From UBA4971 sp900019985 (GTDB lineage: Bacteria > Bacillota > SHA-98 > UBA4971): a stretch of DNA of 64,000 nucleotides. Position 1 is the stretch's first letter. Each line of letters begins with the position of its first letter. Where the stretch lies: assembly GCA_050949175.1 (NCBI GenBank), contig JBMNFG010000010.1, positions 124,001 through 188,000 on the forward strand. Direction: 5' to 3'. The notes under the pieces were generated by a model. The model was not told the DNA's origin. It saw only the letters and a list, made by a program, of their open reading frames with translations, and searched no databases. The position numbers were made by a program, and so were the translations under genes. Shown here piece after piece: positions 24,887-33,766 of the stretch.

Positions 24887-26434
24887 TTATTGGAGAAGAA
24901 GTCCGGCGGCGATCTTTTTGAAAACAGGGGCGGCTACCTCTCCGCCTGAACCTGCCTCTTCAGAGAAGACTACTATTACAAACCGTGGATCGTTAAGCGG
25001 GGTGAACCCTGCAAACCAGGCATGACATATTGGATTTCCGTCAGAATCCAAGCGCCCTGTTTCAGCTGTTCCTGTTTTGCCACAGGAGCCGGGGCCGTCG
25101 AGCCAGGCTGCTTTTCCCGTCCCCCACCTTGTGACTGCCTCCAACATGAACGTAAGTTGCCTGCACGTATCTTCTGACAACACTCTCTCAGGCTTCTCAG
25201 GCTTCAAGGCGGTGATTTCTTTCCCGTTCCTGGATTTGATGTCCAGGACGAGCTTTGGTGATACCACCTCCCCACCGTTGGCTATTGTGGAAAGAAGTAC
25301 TCCTACCTGCACCGGAGTCACCATTACGTCTCCCTGCCCTATTGCAAGGTTAGCAAGATCCTGCGGAGACATGGTATATGAAGCGGGGAGTTGACCCGGG
25401 TGTTCAAAAGGCAGGCTGACTCCGGTGGTAGCTCCGAATCCCAGGTTTTCACAAAGCCTTACAAGAGCATCTTTTCCGATTCTCTGTGCAGTTTCAATAA
25501 ATACCGGGTTGCACGAGTACGCCATGGCGTCGAGAAAAGAAATCCGGCCATGCCCATTGTTTTCATGGAGATAGCACCTGAATGTTGTTGAGCCCACGTT
25601 TATGAATCCAGGGTCGTAGAACCTGTCCGCGAGAGAGACCAGCTTGTTTTCCAGGGCGCAGGCGGCTACAGCTATCTTCATTATTGACCCTGCCGGATAG
25701 GATGTGATTGCCCTGTTTATCATCGGAGCATGCGGCCGGATGACTGCTTCTCCTATATTGTTTGGGGAAAAAGAAGGCCTGCTGGCAAGGGCCAGTATTT
25801 CACCGGTCTCAGGGTCCATGACTACCACAGCCCCTTTTGGAATCTCCTCATCCATTACTTTTTCAACGATCTCCTGGATCCGACGGTCAATTGTAAGGAC
25901 TACATCTGCCTGTGGTGCTGCGTCGAGAATCCACCTGATCCCCAAGCCCTCATAAGGCATACGCCTGGCATCGACAAATGACGTTACAAGGCCTACATTG
26001 CCGCTCCTGAGGAAGTTATCAAGGGCCTTCTCAATTCCGGAAACTCCGGTAATACCCTCGCTATCAAGGTACCCTATTGCATGGGCAGCCAACCCTTGCG
26101 GGTCGTATCGAACAGGTTGCCTTATCAAAGCAATAGCGGAGTCTGCCGTCTCCTTCGCCACAGCATCTTCATGTAACTCGACACCGTGGAGGGCCACTGT
26201 TACAGGCTCATAGAAGGTCCCTGCCAAGACTTGCATATTTCTGTCGTAGATTGTCCCACGAACCGGGGTTTTAGAGAGGATTTCCATGCGTTGGTCCCGT
26301 GCACGCGCAGCAAGGGTTTCACCTCGTACAAGCTGAAGCCAGACGAGTTCAAACCCGAGAAAAAGAAAAGCGGCAAGAAGACAGTATATGATGCTTTTGG
26401 CACGAGCCTTGCCGGGGTTCTTACGTCCTGACAA
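24887..26434 (-). CDS. Class B penicillin-binding protein (transpeptidase)
   Basis: 515 residues: short basic N-terminus, one membrane anchor (about 14-36), a compact N-terminal pedestal domain and a transpeptidase domain. The active site is complete: SxxK at Ser250 (AGSIMK, in place of the common PGSTFK), SxN at Ser307 (SCN) and KTG near 450 (CGKTGTAE). It lacks PASTA domains, so it is not a SpoVD/Pbp2x type with C-terminal repeats; PbpA/PBP2-like or FtsI-like remain open. It is directly upstream of sigK and downstream of mltG, which suggests a role in sporulation or elongation wall synthesis. TTG start. Confidence 0.88.
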   Translation of the reverse strand: MSGRKNPGKARAKSIIYCLLAAFLFLGFELVWLQLVRGETLAARARDQRMEILSKTPVRGTIYDRNMQVLAGTFYEPVTVALHGVELHEDAVAKETADSAIALIRQPVRYDPQGLAAHAIGYLDSEGITGVSGIEKALDNFLRSGNVGLVTSFVDARRMPYEGLGIRWILDAAPQADVVLTIDRRIQEIVEKVMDEEIPKGAVVVMDPETGEILALASRPSFSPNNIGEAVIRPHAPMINRAITSYPAGSIMKIAVAACALENKLVSLADRFYDPGFINVGSTTFRCYLHENNGHGRISFLDAMAYSCNPVFIETAQRIGKDALVRLCENLGFGATTGVSLPFEHPGQLPASYTMSPQDLANLAIGQGDVMVTPVQVGVLLSTIANGGEVVSPKLVLDIKSRNGKEITALKPEKPERVLSEDTCRQLTFMLEAVTRWGTGKAAWLDGPGSCGKTGTAETGRLDSDGNPICHAWFAGFTPLNDPRFVIVVFSEEAGSGGEVAAPVFKKIAAGLLLQ

Positions 26435-26493
26435 AAAGATACCCCCACAGCCACAGGAATTTACAACTGTAGCCTTCCTCGGAACCTTAGGGT

Positions 26494-27537
26494 TTAGTCT
26501 CGTGCCTTCACTTGTGCTGTGGCTTTTTGGTGGTCTCCGAATGTCTTGCTGAATATGTGCCCGCCTTTTTGATCTGCAGTAAAGTAGAGATAATCAGAAT
26601 CTGCGGGTCTAAGTGCAGCCCGTACAGAAGACAGCCCCGGAGAAGCAATGGGGCCCGGAGGCAGCCCTGGCCTGATATAAGTATTGTACGGAGAATCTAC
26701 TTTCAGGTCTTCATGTGTCAGCTGGTCTTTCCACGTGCCGAGGGCAAACTGAACAGTAGCGCAAGACTGCAAAGGCATGTTCAGCCTCAGCCTGTTATAA
26801 AACACTGAGGCTACAAGAGGCCTCTCTTCAGGGAGTTTGGCTTCCTTTTCTATTATGGAGGCGAGGGTAATCACTCCGTGGAGATCCAGTTTCCGTGCAT
26901 TCTCGTGTACAGCCTCTTGCGACCATTCGGGAAGCACTGCTTCCATGAACCTTCTGACCATTACTTTGATTAACTCTTCTTCCGCGATGCCTGTTTCCAC
27001 TGTATATGTGTCAGGGAACAGATACCCTTCGAGGTTGCCCGAGAACTCCATATCCCCATGGATTATTTTGAAGTCAGGGTCGTGGCCTCCGGCCAGGTGA
27101 ATGAACCGCTCCTTTGACGCAAGGCCTCTGGCTTCAAGCAGATTAGCTATATCCTTTACAGACAGCCCTTCAGGAACCGTAAACCGTACAAGTTGAACAT
27201 CACCCCTGGCTAAAGCCTGTACAATACCGACTGTACCCATGTTTGAATTGAGCCTGTACGTGCCTGCCTTAAGCTTATCGTCAACCCGCCCGATTTTAGT
27301 GACGATACGAAAGACAGTAGGAGACCTTACAAGGTCTCTCTCAGCCAGGAGCTCCGCAATCTCACCGGATGTCATCCCCGGGCTTATGGTGATTATAGCC
27401 TCATTTGCGGGGCCGTGGAAAAGTAGAAAGAAGCTAATCCCAAGCAGAATAAGGACACTGATAACACCTAACAGGATTTTCCCTTCACGGCCCCGCAGTA
27501 TTGTAGTGCTATGCTGAGGCTTAGTCAAGGTCCTCAT
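26494..27537 (-). CDS. mltG: Endolytic murein transglycosylase MltG
   Basis: Cuts nascent glycan strands at the membrane, setting chain length. 347 residues from ATG 27537; a longer frame to 27612 runs antisense-free through the acidic tail codons of the preceding gene and is low-complexity, so it is not used. Membrane anchor at about 22-40, a LysM-like domain (TISPGMTSGEIAELL...), then the YceG catalytic domain with Glu about 230 in LASIIEKEAKLPEE and the block PGLPPGPIASPGLSSVRAAL. It overlaps the ruvX-DUF1292 gene by 17 bases. The ribosome site is weak, in keeping with translational coupling. Confidence 0.92.
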   Translation of the reverse strand: MRTLTKPQHSTTILRGREGKILLGVISVLILLGISFFLLFHGPANEAIITISPGMTSGEIAELLAERDLVRSPTVFRIVTKIGRVDDKLKAGTYRLNSNMGTVGIVQALARGDVQLVRFTVPEGLSVKDIANLLEARGLASKERFIHLAGGHDPDFKIIHGDMEFSGNLEGYLFPDTYTVETGIAEEELIKVMVRRFMEAVLPEWSQEAVHENARKLDLHGVITLASIIEKEAKLPEERPLVASVFYNRLRLNMPLQSCATVQFALGTWKDQLTHEDLKVDSPYNTYIRPGLPPGPIASPGLSSVRAALRPADSDYLYFTADQKGGHIFSKTFGDHQKATAQVKARD

Positions 27538-28375
27538 CAAAATCTTCGTCAACGTCGAACTCCTCATCGTCAAAGAAGTCCTCGAAATCATCATCGAACT
27601 CGTCATCTTCATCCTCTGCGCAGAGGATTTCAGTTATCTTCTCGTATTCATCGTCATCCAGTTCGACAAGGATTTCTTCCCCGTCTTCTTTTTCCTCTAC
27701 TTTGAAAATGAAGGCATCGATTTCTACGTCTTCATCATCTTCAAAGTCCATCTCTTCAGGGACAAGTACAACGTAAGTCTTTCCTTCTACTTCAAGTATC
27801 TCTTCAACTGTAAAGGTTTCCTGTTCTCCGTCATCATAAATCAGTGTAACAATCTCGTTTAATTCGGGCATTTCAGACACCCCACCTTTTCCTGCTATTC
27901 TATTCGACGCTATGTTTTCCAGAGACAAATTCTTTGATTCAGTGCCTTGCGAATCGCGTGATCGCTTCCTCAAGAAATCCATGTAATTATCGAGGATTAT
28001 TGAAGCAGCAACTGAGTCTATCACACCTTTTCTCTTCTGTCGAGATACATTGGAAAAAATAAGCGACCGTTCTGCAGCTGTTGTAGAAAACCTCTCGTCC
28101 CAGGTCACTACAGGCACAGAAACGGCCTCCTTCAACGCCTCTGCAAACTCCATAACTTGCATGGCGCTCTTGCCCAAGGAGCCATCGGTCCTCTTGGGCA
28201 ACCCCACGACTATAAGGGACACTTCTTTGTCTCCTATTATTCGACACAACTCTTTTATGTCCTCGTCTTCTTCAGTCCGTTTGATCACTGAAAAAGGCTG
28301 GCTGACTATACGGTCAGGGTCAGAAAGGGCGATTCCTATGGTCTTTGAGCCGACGTCAAGGCCCATAATTCTCAT
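27521..28375 (-). CDS. ruvX: RuvX/YqgF nuclease-like domain fused in frame to DUF1292 acidic protein
   Basis: 284 residues from ATG 28375 (AAGGTGG 11 bases upstream, just after the stop of the reductase gene). Residues 1-140 are a complete RuvX Holliday-junction-resolvase-like domain implicated in pre-16S rRNA processing: GLDVGSKTIGIALSD, VVGLPKR, WDERFSTTAAE and GVIDSVAASIIL. After a 28-residue linker, residues 169-284 are a DUF1292/YrzB domain with an extremely Asp/Glu-rich tail of about 30 residues. In most Firmicutes these are two genes. An internal ATG at 27871 with AGGTGGGG 10 bases upstream could give DUF1292 separately. A missing stop codon rather than a designed fusion is possible. 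Confidence 0.88.
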   Translation of the reverse strand: MRIMGLDVGSKTIGIALSDPDRIVSQPFSVIKRTEEDEDIKELCRIIGDKEVSLIVVGLPKRTDGSLGKSAMQVMEFAEALKEAVSVPVVTWDERFSTTAAERSLIFSNVSRQKRKGVIDSVAASIILDNYMDFLRKRSRDSQGTESKNLSLENIASNRIAGKGGVSEMPELNEIVTLIYDDGEQETFTVEEILEVEGKTYVVLVPEEMDFEDDEDVEIDAFIFKVEEKEDGEEILVELDDDEYEKITEILCAEDEDDEFDDDFEDFFDDEEFDVDEDFDEDLD

Positions 28376-28380
28376 GCGGG

Positions 28381-29340
28381 TTAAACCACCTTCATGCATA
28401 CCTCAGGGCAGACAGCCTGGCAATAGCCGCAAAGCACGCACTTTTCGTTGTCAACTTCCGAACGGCCATTTACAAGCCTAAGTGCCCCGTGGCTGCATCT
28501 TTCGACACATTTGCCACACCCTCGGCACCACGGCTCAATTATTAAATTCTTATTGTGGCGAGTCCTTTCGCGAAGGGATTCATCAAATTCGCGTCCTTGA
28601 AATATTGCTATGTCCATTTCTAGCTCATCCAGGGTTTTAATGCCTACCGCGACTGAATGGATAAAGGGCTGATCTATTACGAATCTCAGCGCCCTTTCTA
28701 CGTCCTTCAGCAAGGCCCCGCCGCCGATGGCTTTCATGGCGTATATGCCTTTTCCCTGCTTGTAAGCAAACTCAATCGCCTTGAGCATATCTTCCGGTGT
28801 ACCGTCTGCAATTCCTATTCCTGAGTGATTAAGCAACGGGTGAATAACATCTATTTCATCGATTAAAGCTGCGTCTTTCACACACTGAACATGGTGAGTC
28901 GATACACCGATAGCCCGGATTATCCCTGACTTGCGGGCATCTTCCAAGTAGCGAACAGCCTCTTTATGCCCTTTTAGTGTCAGAGCAGATTCCTGCTCAT
29001 GCAACATAAACAAGTCCAAGTAGTCAGTGTTCATGGCGCGAAGGGCCTCATTTACTGACTTTTGCATGTCTTCATATGTATAACTGTACGATCTAGATGC
29101 GATCACAACATCACTGCGGCAAATCCCTGAGATGGCTTCACGAACGTAAGGATATGTGCCGTACAGCTCTGCAGTATCGATAAAGTTTACGCCGCGTTGT
29201 AATGCGGAACGAATAAGCGAAGCCCCTTCATCAACAGAAAGATTTGCTTGAAGAGGCCCGATTGTCAAAGTTCCAAAGCACAGCCTCGATACTCGGATAT
29301 TTGTCCTCCCAAGCGCCCTCGTCTCAATAGTGTGATTCAT
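28381..29340 (-). CDS. Aldo/keto reductase with C-terminal 2x[4Fe-4S] ferredoxin domain
   Basis: 319 residues. The TIM barrel (1-255) starts with RALGRTNIRVSRLCFGT and has the catalytic Asp-Tyr pair in FIDTAELYG near 57 and the Lys/His area in LDLFMLHEQ near 110. The C-terminus (about 270-317) holds two cysteine clusters: CRGCGKCVERC and CVLCGYCQAVC, binding two 4Fe-4S clusters. Such electron-coupled reductases are typical of anaerobes; substrate unknown. Its ATG overlaps the stop of ireB by four bases. It sits in the alaS-ireB-ruvX run, a place it also occupies in some Clostridia. Confidence 0.88.
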   Translation of the reverse strand: MNHTIETRALGRTNIRVSRLCFGTLTIGPLQANLSVDEGASLIRSALQRGVNFIDTAELYGTYPYVREAISGICRSDVVIASRSYSYTYEDMQKSVNEALRAMNTDYLDLFMLHEQESALTLKGHKEAVRYLEDARKSGIIRAIGVSTHHVQCVKDAALIDEIDVIHPLLNHSGIGIADGTPEDMLKAIEFAYKQGKGIYAMKAIGGGALLKDVERALRFVIDQPFIHSVAVGIKTLDELEMDIAIFQGREFDESLRERTRHNKNLIIEPWCRGCGKCVERCSHGALRLVNGRSEVDNEKCVLCGYCQAVCPEVCMKVV

Positions 29341-29591
29341 ATACCCAGATAATACTTGATAAGCTCCTCCAGGATTTCATCGCGCTCGAGTTTTCGTATA
29401 AGGTTGCGCGCACCCCTGTGGCTGGTTACATACGTTGGATCCCCGGACATGAGGTACCCAACCAGTTGGTTTGCAGGATTGTACCCCTTCTCCTTCAATG
29501 CGTGACTGACCTCGAGGAGAACTTCTCTTATGCTGACCTTATCCTCCGGAACAATTCGGAACGTCCGGGTTTCATCAAAGGAGCCATTCAT
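29337..29591 (-). CDS. ireB: IreB-family regulatory phosphoprotein
   Basis: 84 residues of the DUF965/IreB family, recognised by GYNPANQLVGYLMSGDPTYVTSHRGARNLIRKLERDEIL and the N-terminal FRIVPEDKVSIREVL (quoted in parts). In Enterococcus IreB is phosphorylated on threonines by the PASTA kinase IreK and tunes cephalosporin resistance. The order alaS-ireB-ruvX-DUF1292 is strongly conserved in Firmicutes and supports the call. Its kinase is not in this window. Confidence 0.92.
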   Translation of the reverse strand: MNGSFDETRTFRIVPEDKVSIREVLLEVSHALKEKGYNPANQLVGYLMSGDPTYVTSHRGARNLIRKLERDEILEELIKYYLGI

Positions 29592-29618
29592 AACGTCTTC
29601 ACACTCCTGACGGTGAGT

Positions 29619-32279
29619 TTATGGTGCCAGCCGGCTCGCGATAAAAGACCTGGTTTCCTCGAGAGCTTCATCGAGTTTCGCCGGATCCTTTCCTCCTGCC
29701 TGTGCCATATCAGGCCTTCCTCCGCCTCCCCCACCGGTTATCGTTGCAGCAACCTTAACAATGTCTCCTGCACGGATCCCTTGTCCGGTTAGGTCTTTTG
29801 TAACCATAGCCACAAAGAGTACCTTTTCATCGAAGCGAGAGCCCAGTACCACAACACCTCTACGTATCTTGTCCCTGATCCTGTCAGCCAGCTCTCTGAG
29901 GGCATGTCCATCCAGGCTGTCTACAGAATCGACGACTACTTTCGCACCGTTTATTTCAACAGCCTGCTCAACTAATTGATCCGCTTTCGACAGAGCTTCT
30001 TTCAGTGTCAGGCTCTCAATCTGCTTTTCCAGATCCTTTGCGTCTCGTTGCAGCTTCATCACTCTGTCCGGAATCTCTTCAGGAAGGCATTTGAGTGCAT
30101 TAGCCGTCTTATCGACTATCTCTTCATTAGACCTGATATAATCCAGCACAGAGTAGCCGGTCACAGCTTCAATACGGCGAATGCCTGCTGCCACCGGGCT
30201 TTCGGAAACAATCTTCAAAAGGCCGATTTGGCCTGTACGGTCTACGTGTGTACCTCCGCACAGTTCAGCACTGACATCTGGGATTCTAATCACTCTGACA
30301 TTGTCTCCGTACTTCTCTCCGAACAACGCTATTGCACCCAGCTTTTCTGCTTCGGAGAACGGCATTATCCCGACTTCAACAGGAAGGTCATCAAGAATCC
30401 ACGTAGCCACCATGTCTTCCACGCGGCGAAGCTCGTCATCGGTCACAGGCGAATGGTGTGAAAAGTCGAATCTCAGCCTGCCACCGGAAACATACGATCC
30501 GGCCTGCAGGACATGGTCACCGAGAACTGCTCTCAGTGCTGCCTGGAGCAAATGAGTAGATGTGTGGTTCCTGGCAGTATTGCGCCTGAGTCGTTCATCT
30601 ACTTTAGCAGTGACGATATCTCCTACAGAAAAGTCTCCTTCAACAACAGCAACGTTATGGACAATTACAGAATCTGAGAGCCAGACTGTATTCTTAACCT
30701 TTGCAGAGGCTCCTTCCCCGATAATCTCTCCTAAGTCACCGACCTGGCCTCCTGCTTCAGCATAGAACGGAGTCCTGTCAAGGACTATCTCAGCGTCTTG
30801 GCCTCGGGATATATGGCCTACAGGTTCGCCGTCAGAGAATATGGCAACAATCTTAGATTCGGCAGTCAGAGTATCATAGCCGACAAACTCAACGTCAATA
30901 CCGGATATGGCTTCGGCTTTTGCTGTAGACAGGTCCCCCATGTACCCTAGAGTCTGTCTTGACGCCCTGGCACGCTCCCTTTGCTCTTCCATGGCTTCCT
31001 TGAAGCCTTCTTCATCTACAGACATACCGCTTTCTTCTGCGATCTCCCGGGTGAGCTCAAAGGGGAATCCATAAGTATCATAAAGCTTAAATGCCCAGGA
31101 GCCCGGGAGTTCCGACAACCCTTTGCCCTTCAGGTCATCGATTATGTCTTGCAGCATGGTTGTGCCTTGGTCGAGGCGTTCAAGGAACCGTTCTTCCTCT
31201 GTCCGGATGACCTTATGGATATGATCCCGTCTTGCGCCAAGTTCGGGGTAGACATGGGAAAACACTGATGAGACCGCATCAGCAATGTCTGCCATGAACG
31301 GCCTTTCAATCCCCAGGAGCCTTCCATGGCGAACTGCTCTCCGGATCAATCTACGCAGTATGTATCCTCTGCCTTCATTGGCAGGAAGAACGCCGTCAGC
31401 TACAAGGAAAGCAACTGCACGGGCATGGTCAGCGACTATCCGTAAAGATGCCAACTGTTTCGAGTCCGGGTTTCCTGTGAGCCCGGAAGCGTCCATAATT
31501 GCTTCCATTGTCGGCTTGAATGCGTCTGTGTCAAAGACACTGGGTACCCCTTGCATGACTGCGGCAATCCGCTCCAGTCCCATCCCGGTATCTATACCTT
31601 TCTTGGAAAGAGGCCTGTATTCTCCTTTTTCATCGCAGTAGAACTGTATGAAGACGAGGTTCCAGATCTCCATGAACCGGTCACAGTCGCAACCGACTTT
31701 GCAGTCAGGTTGTCCGCAGCCGAAAGCCGGCCCACGGTCCACATGGATTTCTGAACATGGGCCGCAAGGGCCTACGCCGATTTCCCAGAAGTTATCGGGT
31801 TTTCCAAACCGCACTATGCGCTCGGCAGGAACTCCTACTGTCTTGTTCCAGATCTCAAAAGCCTCTTCATCATCGAGGTATATGCTGACCCACAACTTAT
31901 CTTCAGGCAGGCCAAGATGGGTCGTGACAAACTCCCATGCCCAGATTATGGCCTCTTTCTTAAAATAGTCCCCGAAAGAGAAGTTTCCCAACATCTCAAA
32001 GAATGTCAGGTGCCTCGAGGTTGTGCCGACATTATCTATATCCAGTGTCCTTATGCATTTTTGACTGGTTGTGACACGAAGGTGCTCAGGCTTTGCAGTC
32101 CCAATATAGTATGGCTTGAAAGGAACCATACCGGCCCCTGTAAGCAAAAGCGTGGGATCATTCCTTGGAATCAGAGGCGCAGACTGAAGGTGAACATGGT
32201 CTTTACTGATGAAGAAATCTCTGAACATGTCTCTAAGTTCATTTGTAGTATATGGACGTACGCCTAGATTTTCTTGCAC
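29619..32279 (-). CDS. alaS: Alanyl-tRNA synthetase
   Basis: 886 residues from GTG 32279, which has AGGAGG 9 bases upstream; the ATG 24 bases earlier has no ribosome site. The class II core begins YTTNELRDMFRDFF, with motif 2 around TSQKCIRTLDIDNVG. A zinc-type cysteine group (CGQPDCKVGCDCDRF) lies near 180. The editing domain has HTSTHLL and CGGTHVDRTGQIG, and the C-Ala domain ends with GGGGGGRPDMAQAGG. It is transcribed from a near-consensus promoter overlapped by an inverted repeat. No T-box leader is visible; the leader is only about 40 bases. Confidence 0.97.
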   Translation of the reverse strand: MQENLGVRPYTTNELRDMFRDFFISKDHVHLQSAPLIPRNDPTLLLTGAGMVPFKPYYIGTAKPEHLRVTTSQKCIRTLDIDNVGTTSRHLTFFEMLGNFSFGDYFKKEAIIWAWEFVTTHLGLPEDKLWVSIYLDDEEAFEIWNKTVGVPAERIVRFGKPDNFWEIGVGPCGPCSEIHVDRGPAFGCGQPDCKVGCDCDRFMEIWNLVFIQFYCDEKGEYRPLSKKGIDTGMGLERIAAVMQGVPSVFDTDAFKPTMEAIMDASGLTGNPDSKQLASLRIVADHARAVAFLVADGVLPANEGRGYILRRLIRRAVRHGRLLGIERPFMADIADAVSSVFSHVYPELGARRDHIHKVIRTEEERFLERLDQGTTMLQDIIDDLKGKGLSELPGSWAFKLYDTYGFPFELTREIAEESGMSVDEEGFKEAMEEQRERARASRQTLGYMGDLSTAKAEAISGIDVEFVGYDTLTAESKIVAIFSDGEPVGHISRGQDAEIVLDRTPFYAEAGGQVGDLGEIIGEGASAKVKNTVWLSDSVIVHNVAVVEGDFSVGDIVTAKVDERLRRNTARNHTSTHLLQAALRAVLGDHVLQAGSYVSGGRLRFDFSHHSPVTDDELRRVEDMVATWILDDLPVEVGIMPFSEAEKLGAIALFGEKYGDNVRVIRIPDVSAELCGGTHVDRTGQIGLLKIVSESPVAAGIRRIEAVTGYSVLDYIRSNEEIVDKTANALKCLPEEIPDRVMKLQRDAKDLEKQIESLTLKEALSKADQLVEQAVEINGAKVVVDSVDSLDGHALRELADRIRDKIRRGVVVLGSRFDEKVLFVAMVTKDLTGQGIRAGDIVKVAATITGGGGGGRPDMAQAGGKDPAKLDEALEETRSFIASRLAP

Positions 32280-32313
32280 CGACTGTTTCCTCCTAATCCT
32301 CATGGCTATTGGC

Positions 32314-32356
32314 TACAAGATATTAATATCATATCTTGTACCCTAATAGGTGTCAA
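32314..32356 (-). promoter_or_regulatory. Sigma-A promoter of alaS with overlapping inverted repeat
   Basis: Minus strand TTGACA (356-351), 17 bases, TATGAT (333-328): five-of-six -10, perfect -35. A perfect 10-bp inverted repeat TACAAGATAT/ATATCTTGTA (arms 314-323 and 331-340, with 7 bases between) covers the -10 and the predicted start near 32321, and GATATTAATATC at 319-330 is itself palindromic. Because transcription would begin inside the repeat, it should act as a DNA operator and not as an RNA hairpin. Confidence 0.65.
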
Positions 32357-32394
32357 CGAGAATCCCGAAGTGGCTGGCGTTTCTCAGCGCAATT

Positions 32395-33387
32395 CTATTG
32401 CAGAAGCTTGTTGCGGACGTAACGCAAAACAACTTTGACAATGGAAGCCACAGGTACAGCCAGGAGCACTCCTAAAACTCCAAAGAGGTATCCCCCTGAA
32501 ATTATTGAGAAAATCACGGTTACAGGATGCAGTCCAACGTGTTCCCCGAGGATGCTGGGGCTGATGATACTGCTTTCTATCTGATTGACAGCAACAAAAA
32601 GGATTATGACGTATAAAGCGGTAAGCGGAGACTTAAGAAGGGCGAATATAACCGCCGGAAAAGCTCCTATAATAGGCCCGAAGTAAGGCACAATATTGAA
32701 AATGCCGGCAATAAGCCCGATAATCAAGGCAAACTCTACCCGGATGACAGATAGGCCGGCGGCAATAAGAATCCCCACGATTGCTGAGACTGCCAGTTGT
32801 CCTCGAATGAACGAACCTAAGTTTTCATCCATCTCGATCATAAGTCCCACGATGTCACTTTGCCACCTGTGAGGTATCCACGCAAGAAGCCACATTTTCA
32901 GTTCAGGAAAGTCCATGGTCAGGTAGAAAGCTAAGACAGGAACGAGTATAAGCAGGCTCAGCCTTGGAAGAAGCCCCGGCACCTGTCCCAGTGCCCTCTC
33001 AACAAACCCCATGAGCGCTTCTTCCGCTCTTTGAATTCCGTTATCGATGGCTCCCTTTACAGGTTCAGGAATGTTGAACCGGGAGAACCTTAAGTAAAAT
33101 GCGGCAAGGTGAGATTGTATGGTCCTTGCATACTCAGGGAGAACCTGAGCAAGCCCCTCCAGCTGAGTTAGGAACCGTGGCACAAGACAAAGGGCAAAAA
33201 GCGCCACAAAAAGAGTAAACCCTACGTAGATCACGAGGGTTCCCAAACTGCGCGGTGCGCCTCGTTTCTCAAGATTTGTGACAGCCGGATTCATAAGATA
33301 AGACAATACAAAAGCCAGAAGGAACGGGGTGAGCACAGCCCTGACTTTGTAAAGCAAAAGAACGCCTGCTGCAACCAACAGAGTCAA
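32395..33387 (-). CDS. AI-2E family membrane transporter (YrrI-like)
   Basis: About 330 residues with the AI-2E/PerM pattern: paired N-terminal membrane segments with FLLAFVLSYLMNPAV near 25, a long soluble loop, and four or five C-terminal segments with GIFNIVPYFGPIIGAFPA near 240 and the tail block GEHVGLHPVTVIFSIISGGYLFGVLG (in parts). Substrates of the family vary and are mostly unknown. The only in-frame start is TTG at 33387 with a weak ribosome site; the frame is open for 17 more codons upstream with no start codon, so a non-standard start or coupling to the previous gene is possible. yrrI sits beside alaS in Bacillus too. Confidence 0.85.
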   Translation of the reverse strand: MTLLVAAGVLLLYKVRAVLTPFLLAFVLSYLMNPAVTNLEKRGAPRSLGTLVIYVGFTLFVALFALCLVPRFLTQLEGLAQVLPEYARTIQSHLAAFYLRFSRFNIPEPVKGAIDNGIQRAEEALMGFVERALGQVPGLLPRLSLLILVPVLAFYLTMDFPELKMWLLAWIPHRWQSDIVGLMIEMDENLGSFIRGQLAVSAIVGILIAAGLSVIRVEFALIIGLIAGIFNIVPYFGPIIGAFPAVIFALLKSPLTALYVIILFVAVNQIESSIISPSILGEHVGLHPVTVIFSIISGGYLFGVLGVLLAVPVASIVKVVLRYVRNKLLQ

Positions 33388-33437
33388 GAACCAGGTACGC
33401 CCTGGGCGGTGACGAGATCCTTCTTCCGGATATTTCT

Positions 33438-33713
33438 CTACAACCGGTCCATTCCTCCCAGGCTAAGGCGGTTTCCCAATGCCTGCATCGCTCTGGCTGC
33501 GCGCATTACCTCTTTCCCCATATCCCTGGCAAACTTATCAGCGGTTCTCATGATCCTATTCGTCATCGTGCCTGCCATTCTCTCAAGGTCCGGATCACCC
33601 ATCATAAGCTTCCTGCGCTGTCTTTTTGACCTGGCATGCAAATAGAAGCCGATAACGGCTCCTGTTGCAACACCTGTAATCATAGCCTTCCAGAATCTAT
33701 TCACACGAGTCAC
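33438..33713 (-). CDS. Small YtxH-like membrane-anchored protein
   Basis: 91 residues: MTRVNRFWKAMITGVATGAVIGFYLHARS, i.e. one short Gly/Ala-rich membrane segment, followed by a basic patch (KRQRRK) and an amphipathic helical tail rich in Arg, Met and Ala. This layout resembles YtxH/YtxJ-type envelope stress proteins but no signature is certain. GGAGGTGACTC ribosome site precedes the start. It is located between mnmA and the AI-2E permease, all on one strand. Confidence 0.65.
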   Translation of the reverse strand: MTRVNRFWKAMITGVATGAVIGFYLHARSKRQRRKLMMGDPDLERMAGTMTNRIMRTADKFARDMGKEVMRAARAMQALGNRLSLGGMDRL

Positions 33714-33766
33714 CTCCGGAGAGTTCGCGTTTAAGAGTACGGTTAGTATTGCCTTATGGCAGGAAA

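Noticed and set aside
24887..26434. Calling the class B PBP spoVD
   Set aside because: It lacks the C-terminal PASTA domain and the usual position in the division cluster; only the general class can be supported.
27538..27612. N-terminal extension of mltG
   Set aside because: It is a low-complexity Ser/Thr/Met-rich reading of the acidic DUF1292 codons in another frame; family members begin near the membrane segment.
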